The notes: a model not told the origin generated them from the sequence alone. DNA of 64,000 nt from Halorhabdus amylolytica (GCF_004944975.1 NZ_SPQG01000009.1:62001-126000); one strand, 5' to 3'. Counted from the first letter of the stretch, positions 43,622 to 52,346 are shown. Numbers and translations: made by a program.

Positions 43622-44506
43622 ATGGCATCAGACTCGGGTAACGTGGGCGTGGATATGGACGGCGTCGCGGCCTCCTCTTCGGAACTGGGGAGCGCGATCG
43701 ACGAGCTGTTGCGGACCTCGGAGAACGTCTCGCGGAGTTCCCAGCAGATCACTGAACTCGCGAACGAACAGTCCTCGAACATGCAGGAGGTCGCCGGCGA
43801 GGTGTCGAACCTCTCGGCGACGGTCGAGGAGGTCGCTTCCAGCGCCAACGAGGTCAAGGCCGTCAGCCAGCAGGCCAGTCAGTTGGCCGATCAGGGCCGG
43901 GAGGTCGCCGACGACGCGATCGACGCCATGGAAGCCGTCGACGACGCCAACGAGGACGTCTCGGCAGATGTCGAGCAGCTCCGCGAGCGCATCGACGAGA
44001 TCGACGAGATCGTCGAGGTGATCAACGACATCGCCGACCAGACGAACATGCTGGCGTTGAACGCCTCGATCGAGGCCGCCCGCGCCGGGGAGGCCGGCGA
44101 GGGGTTCGCCGTCGTCGCCGACGAGGTCAAGAGTCTCGCCGAGGAGTCCCAACAGAACGCCACCGAGATCGAGGCGATGGTTGCGGACATCAAGGCCGAC
44201 ACCGAGAGCACTGTCGGGAGCATTCAGGAGGCCAACGATCAGGTCGAGTCGGGCATCGATCAGGTCGGTGAGACTGTCGACATCCTCCGGAAGATCGACC
44301 AGGCCGTCACTGAAGCCGCCGAGGGGGCCCAGGAAGTCGCCGAGGCCACTGACGACCAGGCCGCTTCCACCGAGGAGGTCGCCAGTATGGTCGATCGGAC
44401 CGCCGAGACCGCCGAGGAGGTCGCCGACGAGATCGAGGAGATCGCCGCCGCCAACCAGCAACAGTCCGCCAAGGTCAACGAACTGCAGTCGATGCTGAAC
44501 CGGTGA
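43622..44506 (+). CDS. Soluble Htr transducer consisting of the signalling domain only
   Basis: 294 residues, no membrane segment. The hairpin tip INDIADQTNMLALNASIEAA, followed by RAGEAGEGFAVVADEVKSLA, is the strongly conserved contact site for CheA/CheW. The rest is a long antiparallel coiled coil with Glu/Ala/Val heptads and possible methylation sites (EE/QE pairs). There is no N-terminal sensor domain at all: the protein starts about 15 residues before the coiled coil. It may take its signal from another protein, or act as a cytosolic sensor through the coil itself. Confidence 0.9.
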   Translation: MASDSGNVGVDMDGVAASSSELGSAIDELLRTSENVSRSSQQITELANEQSSNMQEVAGEVSNLSATVEEVASSANEVKAVSQQASQLADQGREVADDAIDAMEAVDDANEDVSADVEQLRERIDEIDEIVEVINDIADQTNMLALNASIEAARAGEAGEGFAVVADEVKSLAEESQQNATEIEAMVADIKADTESTVGSIQEANDQVESGIDQVGETVDILRKIDQAVTEAAEGAQEVAEATDDQAASTEEVASMVDRTAETAEEVADEIEEIAAANQQQSAKVNELQSMLNR

Positions 44507-44660
44507 ACGTCGCCATCTACCGATCGTACCCCGTTGACTACATTCTCTTCTGGACTCGACCCCGTGCGATCACGTCACCTTGTCGTCGATCCCAGTCACT
44601 GTCGATCCCGCCGTCGGTTCGGACCACAAACCACGTCACTCCCCGGGACGACATCCGGCT

Positions 44661-45695
44661 ATGGAATCCACCCACGCGGTCGTCACGGGGGACGCCCGCG
44701 ATCTGGACCTCCCGTCGGATGCGGTCGAACTCGTCGTCACGTCCCCGCCCTATCCGATGATCGAGATGTGGGACGACGCCTTCGCCGCCCAGGACTCTGC
44801 GATCGGCGACGCGCTCGCCGCCGAGGACGGCGATCGGGCCTTCGAGTTGATGCACGACCTTCTCGAAACGGTCTGGACCGAACTGCGACGCGTCCTCGTC
44901 GAGGGCGGTATCGCCGCGATCAACGTCGGCGACGCCACCCGCTCGCTGGATCGCTTCCGGCAGTACCCAAACGCCGCCGAGATCACGAGTCGGATGCGTA
45001 ACCAGGGGTTCGACGTGTTGCCGGACATCATCTGGCGGAAACCCGCCAACAGCGCCGCGAAGTTCATGGGCTCGGGCATGGTTCCGCCGAACGCCTATCC
45101 CACGCTCGAACACGAGTCGATCCTGCTTTTTCGCAACGGAGGGCGTCGCTCGTTCCCGCCCGGCGACGAGGCCCGCTACGAGAGCGCGTACTTCTGGGAG
45201 GAACGCAACCGCTGGTTCTCGGACCTGTGGGACGTTCGGGGCACCGATCAGGACCTCGCCGAGAGCGTCCGCGACCGCTCGGGGGCGTTCCCGGTCGAGA
45301 TCCCGCTTCGACTGATCCGGATGTTCTCCGTCCACGGCGACACCGTAATCGATCCTTTCTGGGGGACTGGGACGACCTCGCTGGCCGCAATGCTGGCCGG
45401 GCGGAACTCGGTCGGCTACGAACGAGATTCGGATCTCCTGGCGACGTTCGACGACCGTCTCGAGGGGCTGCCCGCACGCTCCCGTGAGCGGGCTCGTGAC
45501 CGCCTGGAACGCCACCGCGAGTGGGTCAGAGAGCAGGCGGCCGATGGGCCAGACCTGGCCTACGAGAACGAGCACTACGGGACGCCGGTTCGGACGAAAC
45601 AGGAACGACAGTTGCGGCTGTACGCCGTCGAGTCGGTGCGGGAGACCGACGAGGGCTACGCGGCGACGCACGCGCCGGTCGAGACCCTCTCGTGA
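44661..45695 (+). CDS. Orphan DNA methyltransferase, N4-cytosine type (probable CTAG methylase)
   Basis: 344 residues. The catalytic motif IV is TSPPYPM (residues 28-34), as in N4-cytosine methylases, and the SAM site motif I comes later as DPFWGTGTTSLAA (about 233-245): the beta-type order. There is no restriction endonuclease gene nearby, so this is an orphan enzyme. The gene is close to an AglD-like gene, as is the orphan CTAG methylase of Haloferax (HVO_0794, recalled, not checked), which suggests the same target. The ATG at 44661 is used. Asp-Pro-Phe-Trp instead of DPFxG is a slight variant. Confidence 0.75.
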   Translation: MESTHAVVTGDARDLDLPSDAVELVVTSPPYPMIEMWDDAFAAQDSAIGDALAAEDGDRAFELMHDLLETVWTELRRVLVEGGIAAINVGDATRSLDRFRQYPNAAEITSRMRNQGFDVLPDIIWRKPANSAAKFMGSGMVPPNAYPTLEHESILLFRNGGRRSFPPGDEARYESAYFWEERNRWFSDLWDVRGTDQDLAESVRDRSGAFPVEIPLRLIRMFSVHGDTVIDPFWGTGTTSLAAMLAGRNSVGYERDSDLLATFDDRLEGLPARSRERARDRLERHREWVREQAADGPDLAYENEHYGTPVRTKQERQLRLYAVESVRETDEGYAATHAPVETLS

Positions 45696-45804
45696 ATGCG
45701 TACATTCCGGTCGAGGGCCTGTCGGGACGGTCCCGGACGGGTGCGGTTCCCCAACCGCCGTCTGCCGGCGGGGCGCTTTTGTCCCGCGCTCCCCCAGAGC
45801 CGGT

Positions 45805-46479
45805 ATGGACTTCGAGTCGTTCCGACTGGTGGCCGCCACGGCGGATCTGGATGACGAGCCAGCGGCCCGCGAGCACGCCGATCTGGTCGAGTTGCGGATG
45901 GATATGGCCGAGGAGCCGCTTTCCCAGCTGTCGGCCTACGACGGCGAGTTGCCGCTGTTGGTGACCAACCGTCCGAGCTGGGAGGGCGGCGAGGCCGACG
46001 ACGACGGCCGGTTGGCGGCTCTGGAAGCGGCTGTCACCGACGACGCCGTCGCTGCCGTCGACGTGGAACTCCCTAGCGCACGCGACGGTGACGCCGACGG
46101 CGTGATCGAAACGGCCCACGACCACGACGCCAGCGTGATAGTCTCCACACACGACTTCGAGGCGACGCCGCCGATGGGCGAGCTACAGGAAACCCTGCGG
46201 TCGGCCGCCCAGTACGGTGACGTGGGAAAATTAGCTGTCACGGCCGAGACGCCAGACGACGTGCTGGACCTCCTGGTGGCGACGCGGGCAGCGACCGTCG
46301 AGGGTGAGACTGTCGCGACGATGGCGATGGGCGAGGCTGGCCGGCACTCCCGGGCGGTCGCGCCGCTGTACGGCTCGCGGATCGGCTACGCGCCAGTCGA
46401 TCCTGCCGAGGCGACAGCACCCGGGCAGTACGATCTCGCGACTCTCGCCGAACTCCTCACACAGCTGGACGGCGCCTGA
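45805..46479 (+). CDS. aroD: 3-dehydroquinate dehydratase, type I
   Basis: 224 residues. The type-I barrel shows ELRMDM (substrate Arg), STHDFEATP (the catalytic His), GKLAVTAETPDD (the Lys forming the Schiff base) and MGEAGRHSRAVAPLYGS (binding of the carboxylate). It turns 3-dehydroquinate into dehydroshikimate. The ATG at 45805 gives the family length. The enzyme that makes its substrate, DHQ synthase II, is 640 bases downstream on the other strand, beyond a small zinc-ribbon gene. Confidence 0.92.
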   Translation: MDFESFRLVAATADLDDEPAAREHADLVELRMDMAEEPLSQLSAYDGELPLLVTNRPSWEGGEADDDGRLAALEAAVTDDAVAAVDVELPSARDGDADGVIETAHDHDASVIVSTHDFEATPPMGELQETLRSAAQYGDVGKLAVTAETPDDVLDLLVATRAATVEGETVATMAMGEAGRHSRAVAPLYGSRIGYAPVDPAEATAPGQYDLATLAELLTQLDGA

Positions 46480-46577
46480 TCGCAGTCGAGACGGTCGATT
46501 GTGGGTCCGGATCGACCGCCCGGGAGTCTGGCAGGACTTGGAAAGGTTAACGTCCACGGACGGCGCCTAGTCGGACA

Positions 46578-47012
46578 GTGAGTGAGACACACAAGAGTCG
46601 ACGACCGTGGGTTGCGGCTGCGCTTTCGGTGCTCTTCCCGGGGCTTGGCCACGCCTACCTTCGAGAGTGGCTCCGCATGGCGACGTGGCTCGTGCTCATG
46701 TTCGCGACCGTCTCTTTTCTGGTCCCGCCGGACATCCTTCCCCAGGAACTCACGTTCGACGCGGTGATGGAAGCCAGCCGGAGTTTGCCGACGGACCTCT
46801 CGCTTCTCATTCTCGCGCTCCGGACGCTGAACGTCATCGACGCCTACATCGTCGCCCGCCGGACCCAACATCAGGAGGCGGTCGACGCTGGCCGACAGTG
46901 CCCGAACTGCGGACACGAACTCCAAGATCCGGATCTCTCCTTCTGTCCGTGGTGTGCCGCCGAACTTGAGGCCGCGACCGTCGAGGAGAACGATCCCCGG
47001 TTCGAACTGTGA
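46578..47012 (+). CDS. Zinc-ribbon membrane protein
   Basis: 144 residues from a GTG start. Two or three hydrophobic segments (about 10-28, 33-50, 70-90) with a Pro/Gly-rich VLFPGLGHAYL motif at about 18-28 (as in DUF5683/TM2-like proteins) are followed by a C-terminal zinc ribbon, CPNCG then CPWCA (about 110-130), and an acidic end. The role is unknown; such proteins are widespread in haloarchaea. It lies between aroD and aroB' but on the strand opposite to aroB', with tandem repeats at its 3' side. Confidence 0.75.
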   Translation: MSETHKSRRPWVAAALSVLFPGLGHAYLREWLRMATWLVLMFATVSFLVPPDILPQELTFDAVMEASRSLPTDLSLLILALRTLNVIDAYIVARRTQHQEAVDAGRQCPNCGHELQDPDLSFCPWCAAELEAATVEENDPRFEL

Positions 47013-47030
47013 GCAAGAGACGGTTCGATG

Positions 47031-47122
47031 GGTTGCTCAGCAGCGGTCCGGATGGATACTCGGCAGCGGTTCGACGGGTTGCTCAGCAGCGGTCCGATGG
47101 GTACTCGGCAGCGGTTCGACGG
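47031..47122 (+). repeat. Tandem repeats of about 45 bp between convergent genes
   Basis: Two near-identical units (47031-47066+ and 47067-47111) and the first 11 bases of a third (47112-47122) fill nearly all of the gap between the zinc-ribbon gene and aroB'. The unit holds cagcggt inverted and direct motifs. Confidence 0.85.
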
Positions 47123-47123
47123 A

Positions 47124-48287
47124 TCACTTCTCGATGATGGACTCTTCGACGGCCTCGCCGAAGTGCCGGGCGGTCGCTTCGTGATAGATCAAGATCTCGT
47201 CGCCGACGTCCAGATCTGTCACCGCCGTCCGCCCGTCGGGTGTGGCAACCTTGATCGTCTCGGCGTTCTGTAGTAGTGTCTCGATCGTATCCCCGTCCTC
47301 TGTCTCGGCCTGGACTCGGAACATGGGTCGCTGTTCGATCTTCGCGCGGCCGACGATCGCCTCGCGAGTGTTGCCGTCGGTGTCGACGACCTGAACCTCG
47401 TCGCCGCTCGCCAGTTCCGAGAGGTACTTCGTCTCGCCGCCGGGCGTGCGGACGTAGGCGTGGACTGCGCCGGCGTTGACTCGGAACGGTCGTGAGGCGA
47501 CGTACGGCGACTCGGCGGTCTCGGCGTGGACGAAGAACAGACCGCGGGCCATCGATCCTACCAGCATCCCTTCGTCGTGGTTCATGATCGACCCCGTGTC
47601 GACGCAGACGCGGTCGGCCGAGCCGGTCTGTTCGATCGCCGTGATCTCGGCGTACTGCAGATCGAGGGTCTCCCGTCCTACGGCATCTCTGACTTCGCAC
47701 GTCTCGCGGATCTCGTCGGGGTCGTCAGTGTCCAGCAGAACGGCGTCAGCACCGATTTCCAGGGTTTCGTAGGCCGTGCGGGCGTCTTCGGCCGTCTGGA
47801 CCCCGGCGATCAGCGTCGTCTCCTCGCCGACGCGAGCGATCAGGTTCTCCAGAGGGATAATCTGCCAGTCCTCGGCGACCACGAGCGTGTATTCGGCCTC
47901 TGTGGCGACCGCCTCGGCGAAGGCCTCGTAGGACTGATCGAAGATGCGGACGTATCCGCCGTCGGCACCGTCGCTCCGGAGCGCCGAGAGATCAGCCGAA
48001 CCCGAGAAATCCGATGGCAGGTCGACCGTGCCGTCGCCCTCGCCGTCCTTGCCGACGATCATCGCATCGGCCGCCGGCGCGTCGTTGGCCTCGGCTTCCA
48101 TGACGTGGACGTCGTCGCCGACGAAGGCGGCGACGTTGACCTCGCCGAGCTCCCGGACGCGTTCGACGTCGCGTTCGTCGACCAGCACCCAGTCGACGCC
48201 GGCCTCTAGTCCCGCGGTGATTCGTCGCTTGCGCGCCTCCCAGTCGCCGACGGCGTCGTCGGCCTTGAGCCACACGGAGCGTGTCAT
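47124..48287 (-). CDS. aroB': 3-dehydroquinate synthase II (archaeal type)
   Basis: 387 residues matching the archaeal DHQ synthase II family, including KADDAVGDWEARK at the start, AVLLDTDDPDEI, and VDTGSIMNHDEGMLVGSMA followed by PYVASRPFRVNAGAVHAY. The enzyme oxidatively deaminates and closes ADH (2-amino-3,7-dideoxy-heptulosonate) to 3-dehydroquinate with NAD. Its substrate comes from the aroA' product at 51552-52346. The C-terminal half is rich in beta strands, as in the family. It is monocistronic here, and the divergent partner is the TFB-like gene. Confidence 0.95.
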   Translation of the reverse strand: MTRSVWLKADDAVGDWEARKRRITAGLEAGVDWVLVDERDVERVRELGEVNVAAFVGDDVHVMEAEANDAPAADAMIVGKDGEGDGTVDLPSDFSGSADLSALRSDGADGGYVRIFDQSYEAFAEAVATEAEYTLVVAEDWQIIPLENLIARVGEETTLIAGVQTAEDARTAYETLEIGADAVLLDTDDPDEIRETCEVRDAVGRETLDLQYAEITAIEQTGSADRVCVDTGSIMNHDEGMLVGSMARGLFFVHAETAESPYVASRPFRVNAGAVHAYVRTPGGETKYLSELASGDEVQVVDTDGNTREAIVGRAKIEQRPMFRVQAETEDGDTIETLLQNAETIKVATPDGRTAVTDLDVGDEILIYHEATARHFGEAVEESIIEK

Positions 48288-48426
48288 GTCTCGACACTTG
48301 CGGGGGGCCGGCTTGAACGTGGCGGATCACGCGATCGAGTTACCACGTCCGAACCAACGATCCGTGCCGTCGGTTTTCCGTTCCGTTCATCCAACAATTA
48401 AGAGCGTGGACGTAGAACTCCCCTGC

Positions 48427-50196
48427 ATGGCAGGAAAAGAGTCCAACGAGTCCTACGAGAGTCGCCTCTACGACGTAGCCGAGCGGTTACAGATTCCGGA
48501 CAGTACACTCCAGATCACCCGTGTTCGCCTCGATCGTCTCAGTGGCGAGTCGGAGGTCGACACGGCCCAACTCGATCGGATCGCGCCCGCGGTCCTGGCG
48601 CTGTCCTGTCGGGAGGACGGCCTCCCGATCACCGATCGGGACATCGTCGAGCCGTGGGTAGCACTGCTCGCGGATCCCGAGAATTCGGGTCTCGACCCCG
48701 GACACCTGCCGGAGCAGATCGAGGCAGTCGCGGACCGACTGGACATTGATCATCCCCCTGAGCGACCCGATGTCCTGGTCGGGCGCTACGCCGACGCACT
48801 GGACATGCCCGACGCAGTCGGAACGGTCGCGGGACGGATTCTCCGGGACACGTTCCAGAAGGCGCCGAAGATCGTCGCCGAGGCTTCTTCGCCGGGGGAG
48901 ACCGCCGGCGCGGCGCTCGTCCTCGCGGCGGAGGCCAACGGCGCCGAGGGGTTCGGTCCGAGTGACGTCGCCGACGTCAGCGCGGCCGGTGGCGTCACGA
49001 TCAAGAACCGGTACAACGCCTTCCGGGACGAGCTGGGCGAAGAGGCCCTGAACGCTGAGCGGTATCAGGCGGCTGCCGTCGAGGCGACCTCCGACGCGGA
49101 TGCCAGGGAACCTGATGCGCAACCGCCGGCCACGGACGTCGACGCGGACGGCGAGTCGGGTGACGCGACCGCGACTGACGGGGCCGAAACGGACACTTCC
49201 GACGCCGCGGAGGCGAACGGTGACGGCGAGGCTGATTCCGCTGTCTCGGCTGGGGAGTGTATGGACGCCGTCCACGAGATGTTTCCGGACGAACTCCCGA
49301 CGACGGCGACCGTCGCTGAGGCACTCGACGCACCCGAGGAACCCGTCGGGAATCGACTGGAGACGCTCGCGGACGACGGCGAGCTAGCGGCCAGACGAGC
49401 CGGCGAAACCGTCGCCTGGATCCCGGGCGACCGGGAGGAACTCGATGCGAACCTGACGATCGACGCCGTCCAGGGCGAGGTCGACGCGCTGGCGGAAACC
49501 CTCGGGGTCGACGCGTCCCTGCGGCTGTTCGCCCGTGGTCTGGTCAGCGACGCCGTCGAGGACGTTCCCGTCGAGGACGGAGCCGAGTTCGCCGGGGCCG
49601 CCCTGGTCGCCAGTAGCCGACTCAACGACGGCGACCTCGATCCCGCGACTGTCGCGACCGAACGCGACTTCGAGCCACGTGCACTCTATACCTGGATCGG
49701 CCGTCTCGGAGAGACCGCCGATGTCGATATCCCCCAACGGGGCCCCTCGGACGTTGTCGAGTCCCTCGCCGAAGACCTGGCCCTCTCCGATCGGGTTCGC
49801 GAAGAGAGCCTTCGGACGCTCGATCACTACCGCCCGGAAGAGAACGGCTCATTCGCTCCGCCTGAACTGGCCGCCGGTGCCGTCTTCTTCGCGGCGACGA
49901 CTGTCCGAGAACCGATCGATGTCGACGAACTCGCCGACAGTATCGGCTTCGAGACGAGTCACGTCTCCGACGCGATGAACAGCGTCTTCGTCTCACTGTG
50001 TCGGCGTCTGATCCGCGGCGAGATCGACTACGGGGAGTCGCCCTGGACGGCCGAACTGCTGGAGTCCGACCACATCGCCGAGATCGGTGATCCCCACACC
50101 GGCCGCGTCGTCGCCGCCGCCAAGACCTATATCGCCGGCCGCGAGGACGAACACGTCGACGAAGGGACGCTGGACGTCCTGCTCGCCGAAGACTGA
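48427..50196 (+). CDS. Multi-cyclin-fold TFB-like protein without zinc ribbon
   Basis: 589 residues. Residues 115-203 closely resemble a TFB cyclin repeat: SPGETAGAALVLAAEAN, then DVSAAGGVTIKNRYNAFRDEL (compare ISEVTIRNRYHELL of the TFB at 42548). Residues 343-433 (AEFAGAALVASSRLN ... PRALYTWIGRL) and 439-527 (PPELAAGAVFFAATT ... TSHVSDAMNSVF) repeat the pattern more weakly, and 12-86 may be a fourth. An acidic linker (215-277) and a winged-helix-like segment (279-335) sit between the pairs. There are no zinc-ribbon cysteines and no B-finger. It may be a transcription factor related to TFB that does not contact polymerase in the usual way. TATA-like caattaag at about 48393. Confidence 0.65.
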   Translation: MAGKESNESYESRLYDVAERLQIPDSTLQITRVRLDRLSGESEVDTAQLDRIAPAVLALSCREDGLPITDRDIVEPWVALLADPENSGLDPGHLPEQIEAVADRLDIDHPPERPDVLVGRYADALDMPDAVGTVAGRILRDTFQKAPKIVAEASSPGETAGAALVLAAEANGAEGFGPSDVADVSAAGGVTIKNRYNAFRDELGEEALNAERYQAAAVEATSDADAREPDAQPPATDVDADGESGDATATDGAETDTSDAAEANGDGEADSAVSAGECMDAVHEMFPDELPTTATVAEALDAPEEPVGNRLETLADDGELAARRAGETVAWIPGDREELDANLTIDAVQGEVDALAETLGVDASLRLFARGLVSDAVEDVPVEDGAEFAGAALVASSRLNDGDLDPATVATERDFEPRALYTWIGRLGETADVDIPQRGPSDVVESLAEDLALSDRVREESLRTLDHYRPEENGSFAPPELAAGAVFFAATTVREPIDVDELADSIGFETSHVSDAMNSVFVSLCRRLIRGEIDYGESPWTAELLESDHIAEIGDPHTGRVVAAAKTYIAGREDEHVDEGTLDVLLAED

Positions 50197-50229
50197 TCGA
50201 CGCCGGGCGTCGAGCCGTCGATTTTGCTG

Positions 50230-50811
50230 TCACGCGACGACTCGAAACTCGACCGCGACCACGGGATCGGGGATCTCGTCGTCGAACTGACCGGGTTCGA
50301 CCAGACCGTGATAGACGAACCGGTACTCGCCCGGTGGTAGCGATCCACAGGGCGCGTACCCCCACCGAGAGAGGCCCGCTTCGTCGAGCGTGACGTTCCA
50401 GGTGTAGCCTTCGCCGGGGTCGTGCATCACGAGCGTCGCGTTCCACCCGGCTCGGCCCTCGCGCGCGCCGAGAACGGTTCGCCACTCGCCGTCGACGTGT
50501 CGCTGGAGGACGATCATCCGCTCCGTGCCCGTCCCCCGTGGTTCGTCGGCGACGTTCCGGAGCGTCACCTGGAGAGGCGCTCCACGCTGTAGCGTCGTCC
50601 GGTCGGCATCGATCGCGAAGCCGGCGTCCCGGGCTGGCAGCGATCCGTCCGTGACGCCGACGTCGAGTCGCTCGACGTCGGCCGGACACGCGCCGACGGG
50701 CTCGATCGAGGGTGCTGCGGGCGTTTCTGTCGTCGTATCGGTCGCGGCCAGGCAGCCGGCCGTCGCGGCCGCGAGCAGGAGGGCGATCGTCAGCAGGTAG
50801 CGATCGGACAT
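50230..50811 (-). CDS. Lipoprotein with beta-sandwich, haloarchaeal
   Basis: 193 residues. A signal peptide (LLTIALLLAAATAGC) ends in a lipobox with Cys19-20, followed by a Thr-rich linker. The rest looks like an Ig-like fold with two Cys (ACPAD and PCGSLPPGEYRF), perhaps a disulphide; phrases such as LQRGAPLQVTLRN and PGEYRFVYHG occur in secreted haloarchaeal proteins. Role unknown. It is divergent from the HTH membrane gene at 50935. Confidence 0.78.
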   Translation of the reverse strand: MSDRYLLTIALLLAAATAGCLAATDTTTETPAAPSIEPVGACPADVERLDVGVTDGSLPARDAGFAIDADRTTLQRGAPLQVTLRNVADEPRGTGTERMIVLQRHVDGEWRTVLGAREGRAGWNATLVMHDPGEGYTWNVTLDEAGLSRWGYAPCGSLPPGEYRFVYHGLVEPGQFDDEIPDPVVAVEFRVVA

Positions 50812-50934
50812 GTCCGGACGTCCGGGGCGGTCCTGTCTCAACGTATCGAGCACACAAACGGGCGTTTGACCGGGGAGAGCACTCAAGGGAGTGGCAGGCC
50901 TGCTGGCGGGTATGCACCACTGCGGAGGGAGGCG

Positions 50935-51543
50935 ATGAGCCGGCTGTTGCCGGGCCGGCCCGATTCCGCGCCCGACGACCGCGAGCCGGCGGTGCTCGCC
51001 CTGGACGACGACCGCGCCGATGGGGTGTTCGACGCCCTGGGGTCGGAGACGGCCCGGACGATCCTCCAGTCGTTGCACGCCGAGCCGAGGCCCGCCTCGG
51101 AGTTGACCGACGAGGTGGGGACGACGCTGCAGAACGTCCAGTACCACCTGACGAAGCTCCGTGCGGCCGATCTCGTCGCAGTGGTCGACACCTGGTACGG
51201 CGAAAACGGCGCCGAGATGGACGTCTACGCGCCCACCGACGAGGCGCTGGTCCTGTTCGCCGGGGAAAACCCCGCGTCGTCGCTACGAGGCCTCATGGAG
51301 AAACTGTTGGGCGTGGTCGCCGTCCTCGCGATCGGGGCGTTCGCGATCGCCGTTGCCGTCGGCGGGCTCGGGTCGCGTGGCTCCCCGTCACCAGCAGTGA
51401 ACGCCTCGGTCTCCAACGGTGACTACACGGTCGCCGTCGAACCGGCCGCGAGCGATCCACTCCTCGTCGCGGGCGCCTTCGTCGCCGGTGGACTGGTCGC
51501 CGTCGGCGTGTTGCTGACGATCTCTCGACTCCGAGAAATGTGA
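50935..51543 (+). CDS. Membrane-anchored winged-helix (ArsR-like) regulator
   Basis: 202 residues. The HTH part (about 20-90) has DALGSETARTILQSLHAEPRPASELTDEVGTTLQNVQYHLTKLRAADLV, typical of HTH_20/ArsR-like regulators in haloarchaea. Two hydrophobic segments follow (about 125-145 and 178-197) with a loop of about 30 residues between, so the protein is held in the membrane with the DNA-binding part inside. Possibly it senses something at the envelope. The divergent lipoprotein gene at 50230 shares its promoter region and may be a target; this is inference. Confidence 0.75.
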   Translation: MSRLLPGRPDSAPDDREPAVLALDDDRADGVFDALGSETARTILQSLHAEPRPASELTDEVGTTLQNVQYHLTKLRAADLVAVVDTWYGENGAEMDVYAPTDEALVLFAGENPASSLRGLMEKLLGVVAVLAIGAFAIAVAVGGLGSRGSPSPAVNASVSNGDYTVAVEPAASDPLLVAGAFVAGGLVAVGVLLTISRLREM

Positions 51544-51551
51544 ACGCGCCC

Positions 51552-52346
51552 TCAGACGTCGATCGCGAGGCCGCCCCGCTCGGCCGCGGCGTCGGCGCTC
51601 GCGTCGTCGTGGACGACCGCCGAGACCGCCCGCGTGATCGCTTCAGGGTCCTCGTGCTGGAATATCGACCGTCCCATCGAGACGCCGGCTGCGCCGCCGT
51701 CCATCGCCCCCCGGACCATCGCCAGGGTCTCGCGGTCGGTCCCGCGCGAGCCGCCCGCGATCAGGACCGGTTTGTCCGCGGCCGCCGCGACGGTCTCGAA
51801 ACTCTCTGCATCACCGCTGTAACCCGTCTTGATCAGGTCGGCGCCGACCTCCTCGGCCAGCCTGACGGCGTGGGAAAGCGCTGCCGAATCGGACTCGTCG
51901 ATCCCGGGACCGCGGGCGTAGGCCATCGCCAGGACCGGCATGCCCAGTCGTTCGGCCGCACTCGTCACGTCGGACAGCTGGGTCAGCTGGTCGGGTTCGT
52001 GCGTGCTGCCGACGTTGATGTGAAAGGAGACGGCGTCAGCGCCCGCCCGCACGGCGTCCTCGACGGTGCCCGTGGGGCGCTTGTCGTTCTCGTCTGGCCC
52101 GATCGTGGTCGAGCCGTTCAGATGGACAACGTAGCCCGCGTCGTTGAGGTTACCGTGGACGCGATCGGCGACGCCCTTCTGGGTGAGAACGGCGTCCGCG
52201 CCACCGCGCGTGATCGATGCGACAGTCGATTCTACGTCGACGAGACCCGTCACCGGACCCATCGTGAGGCCGTGATCCATCGGGACGACGAGGTGTCGCC
52301 CCCCTGTAGCGATACGTTCGAGACGTGCGTGCTTGCCGGCAGTCAT
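51552..52346 (-). CDS. aroA': 2-amino-3,7-dideoxy-D-threo-hept-6-ulosonate (ADH) synthase
   Basis: 264 residues of the fructose-bisphosphate aldolase class-I (DhnA) family: HLVVPMDHGLTMGP at the start, LIKTGYSGD with the Schiff-base Lys, and VLIAGGSRG binding the phosphate. Archaeal ADH synthase joins aspartate semialdehyde with 6-deoxy-5-ketofructose-1-phosphate. With DHQ synthase II (47124) it makes 3-dehydroquinate without erythrose-4-phosphate. A true class-I FBP aldolase is a related possibility, but the neighbouring aro genes favour ADH synthase. ATG 52346 gives the family's size. Confidence 0.85.
   Translation of the reverse strand: MTAGKHARLERIATGGRHLVVPMDHGLTMGPVTGLVDVESTVASITRGGADAVLTQKGVADRVHGNLNDAGYVVHLNGSTTIGPDENDKRPTGTVEDAVRAGADAVSFHINVGSTHEPDQLTQLSDVTSAAERLGMPVLAMAYARGPGIDESDSAALSHAVRLAEEVGADLIKTGYSGDAESFETVAAAADKPVLIAGGSRGTDRETLAMVRGAMDGGAAGVSMGRSIFQHEDPEAITRAVSAVVHDDASADAAAERGGLAIDV

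Noticed and set aside
47031-47122. tRNA-like pieces (ggttcga) in the gap before aroB'
   Set aside because: No acceptor, D or anticodon stems can be formed; the pieces belong to a 45-base tandem repeat.
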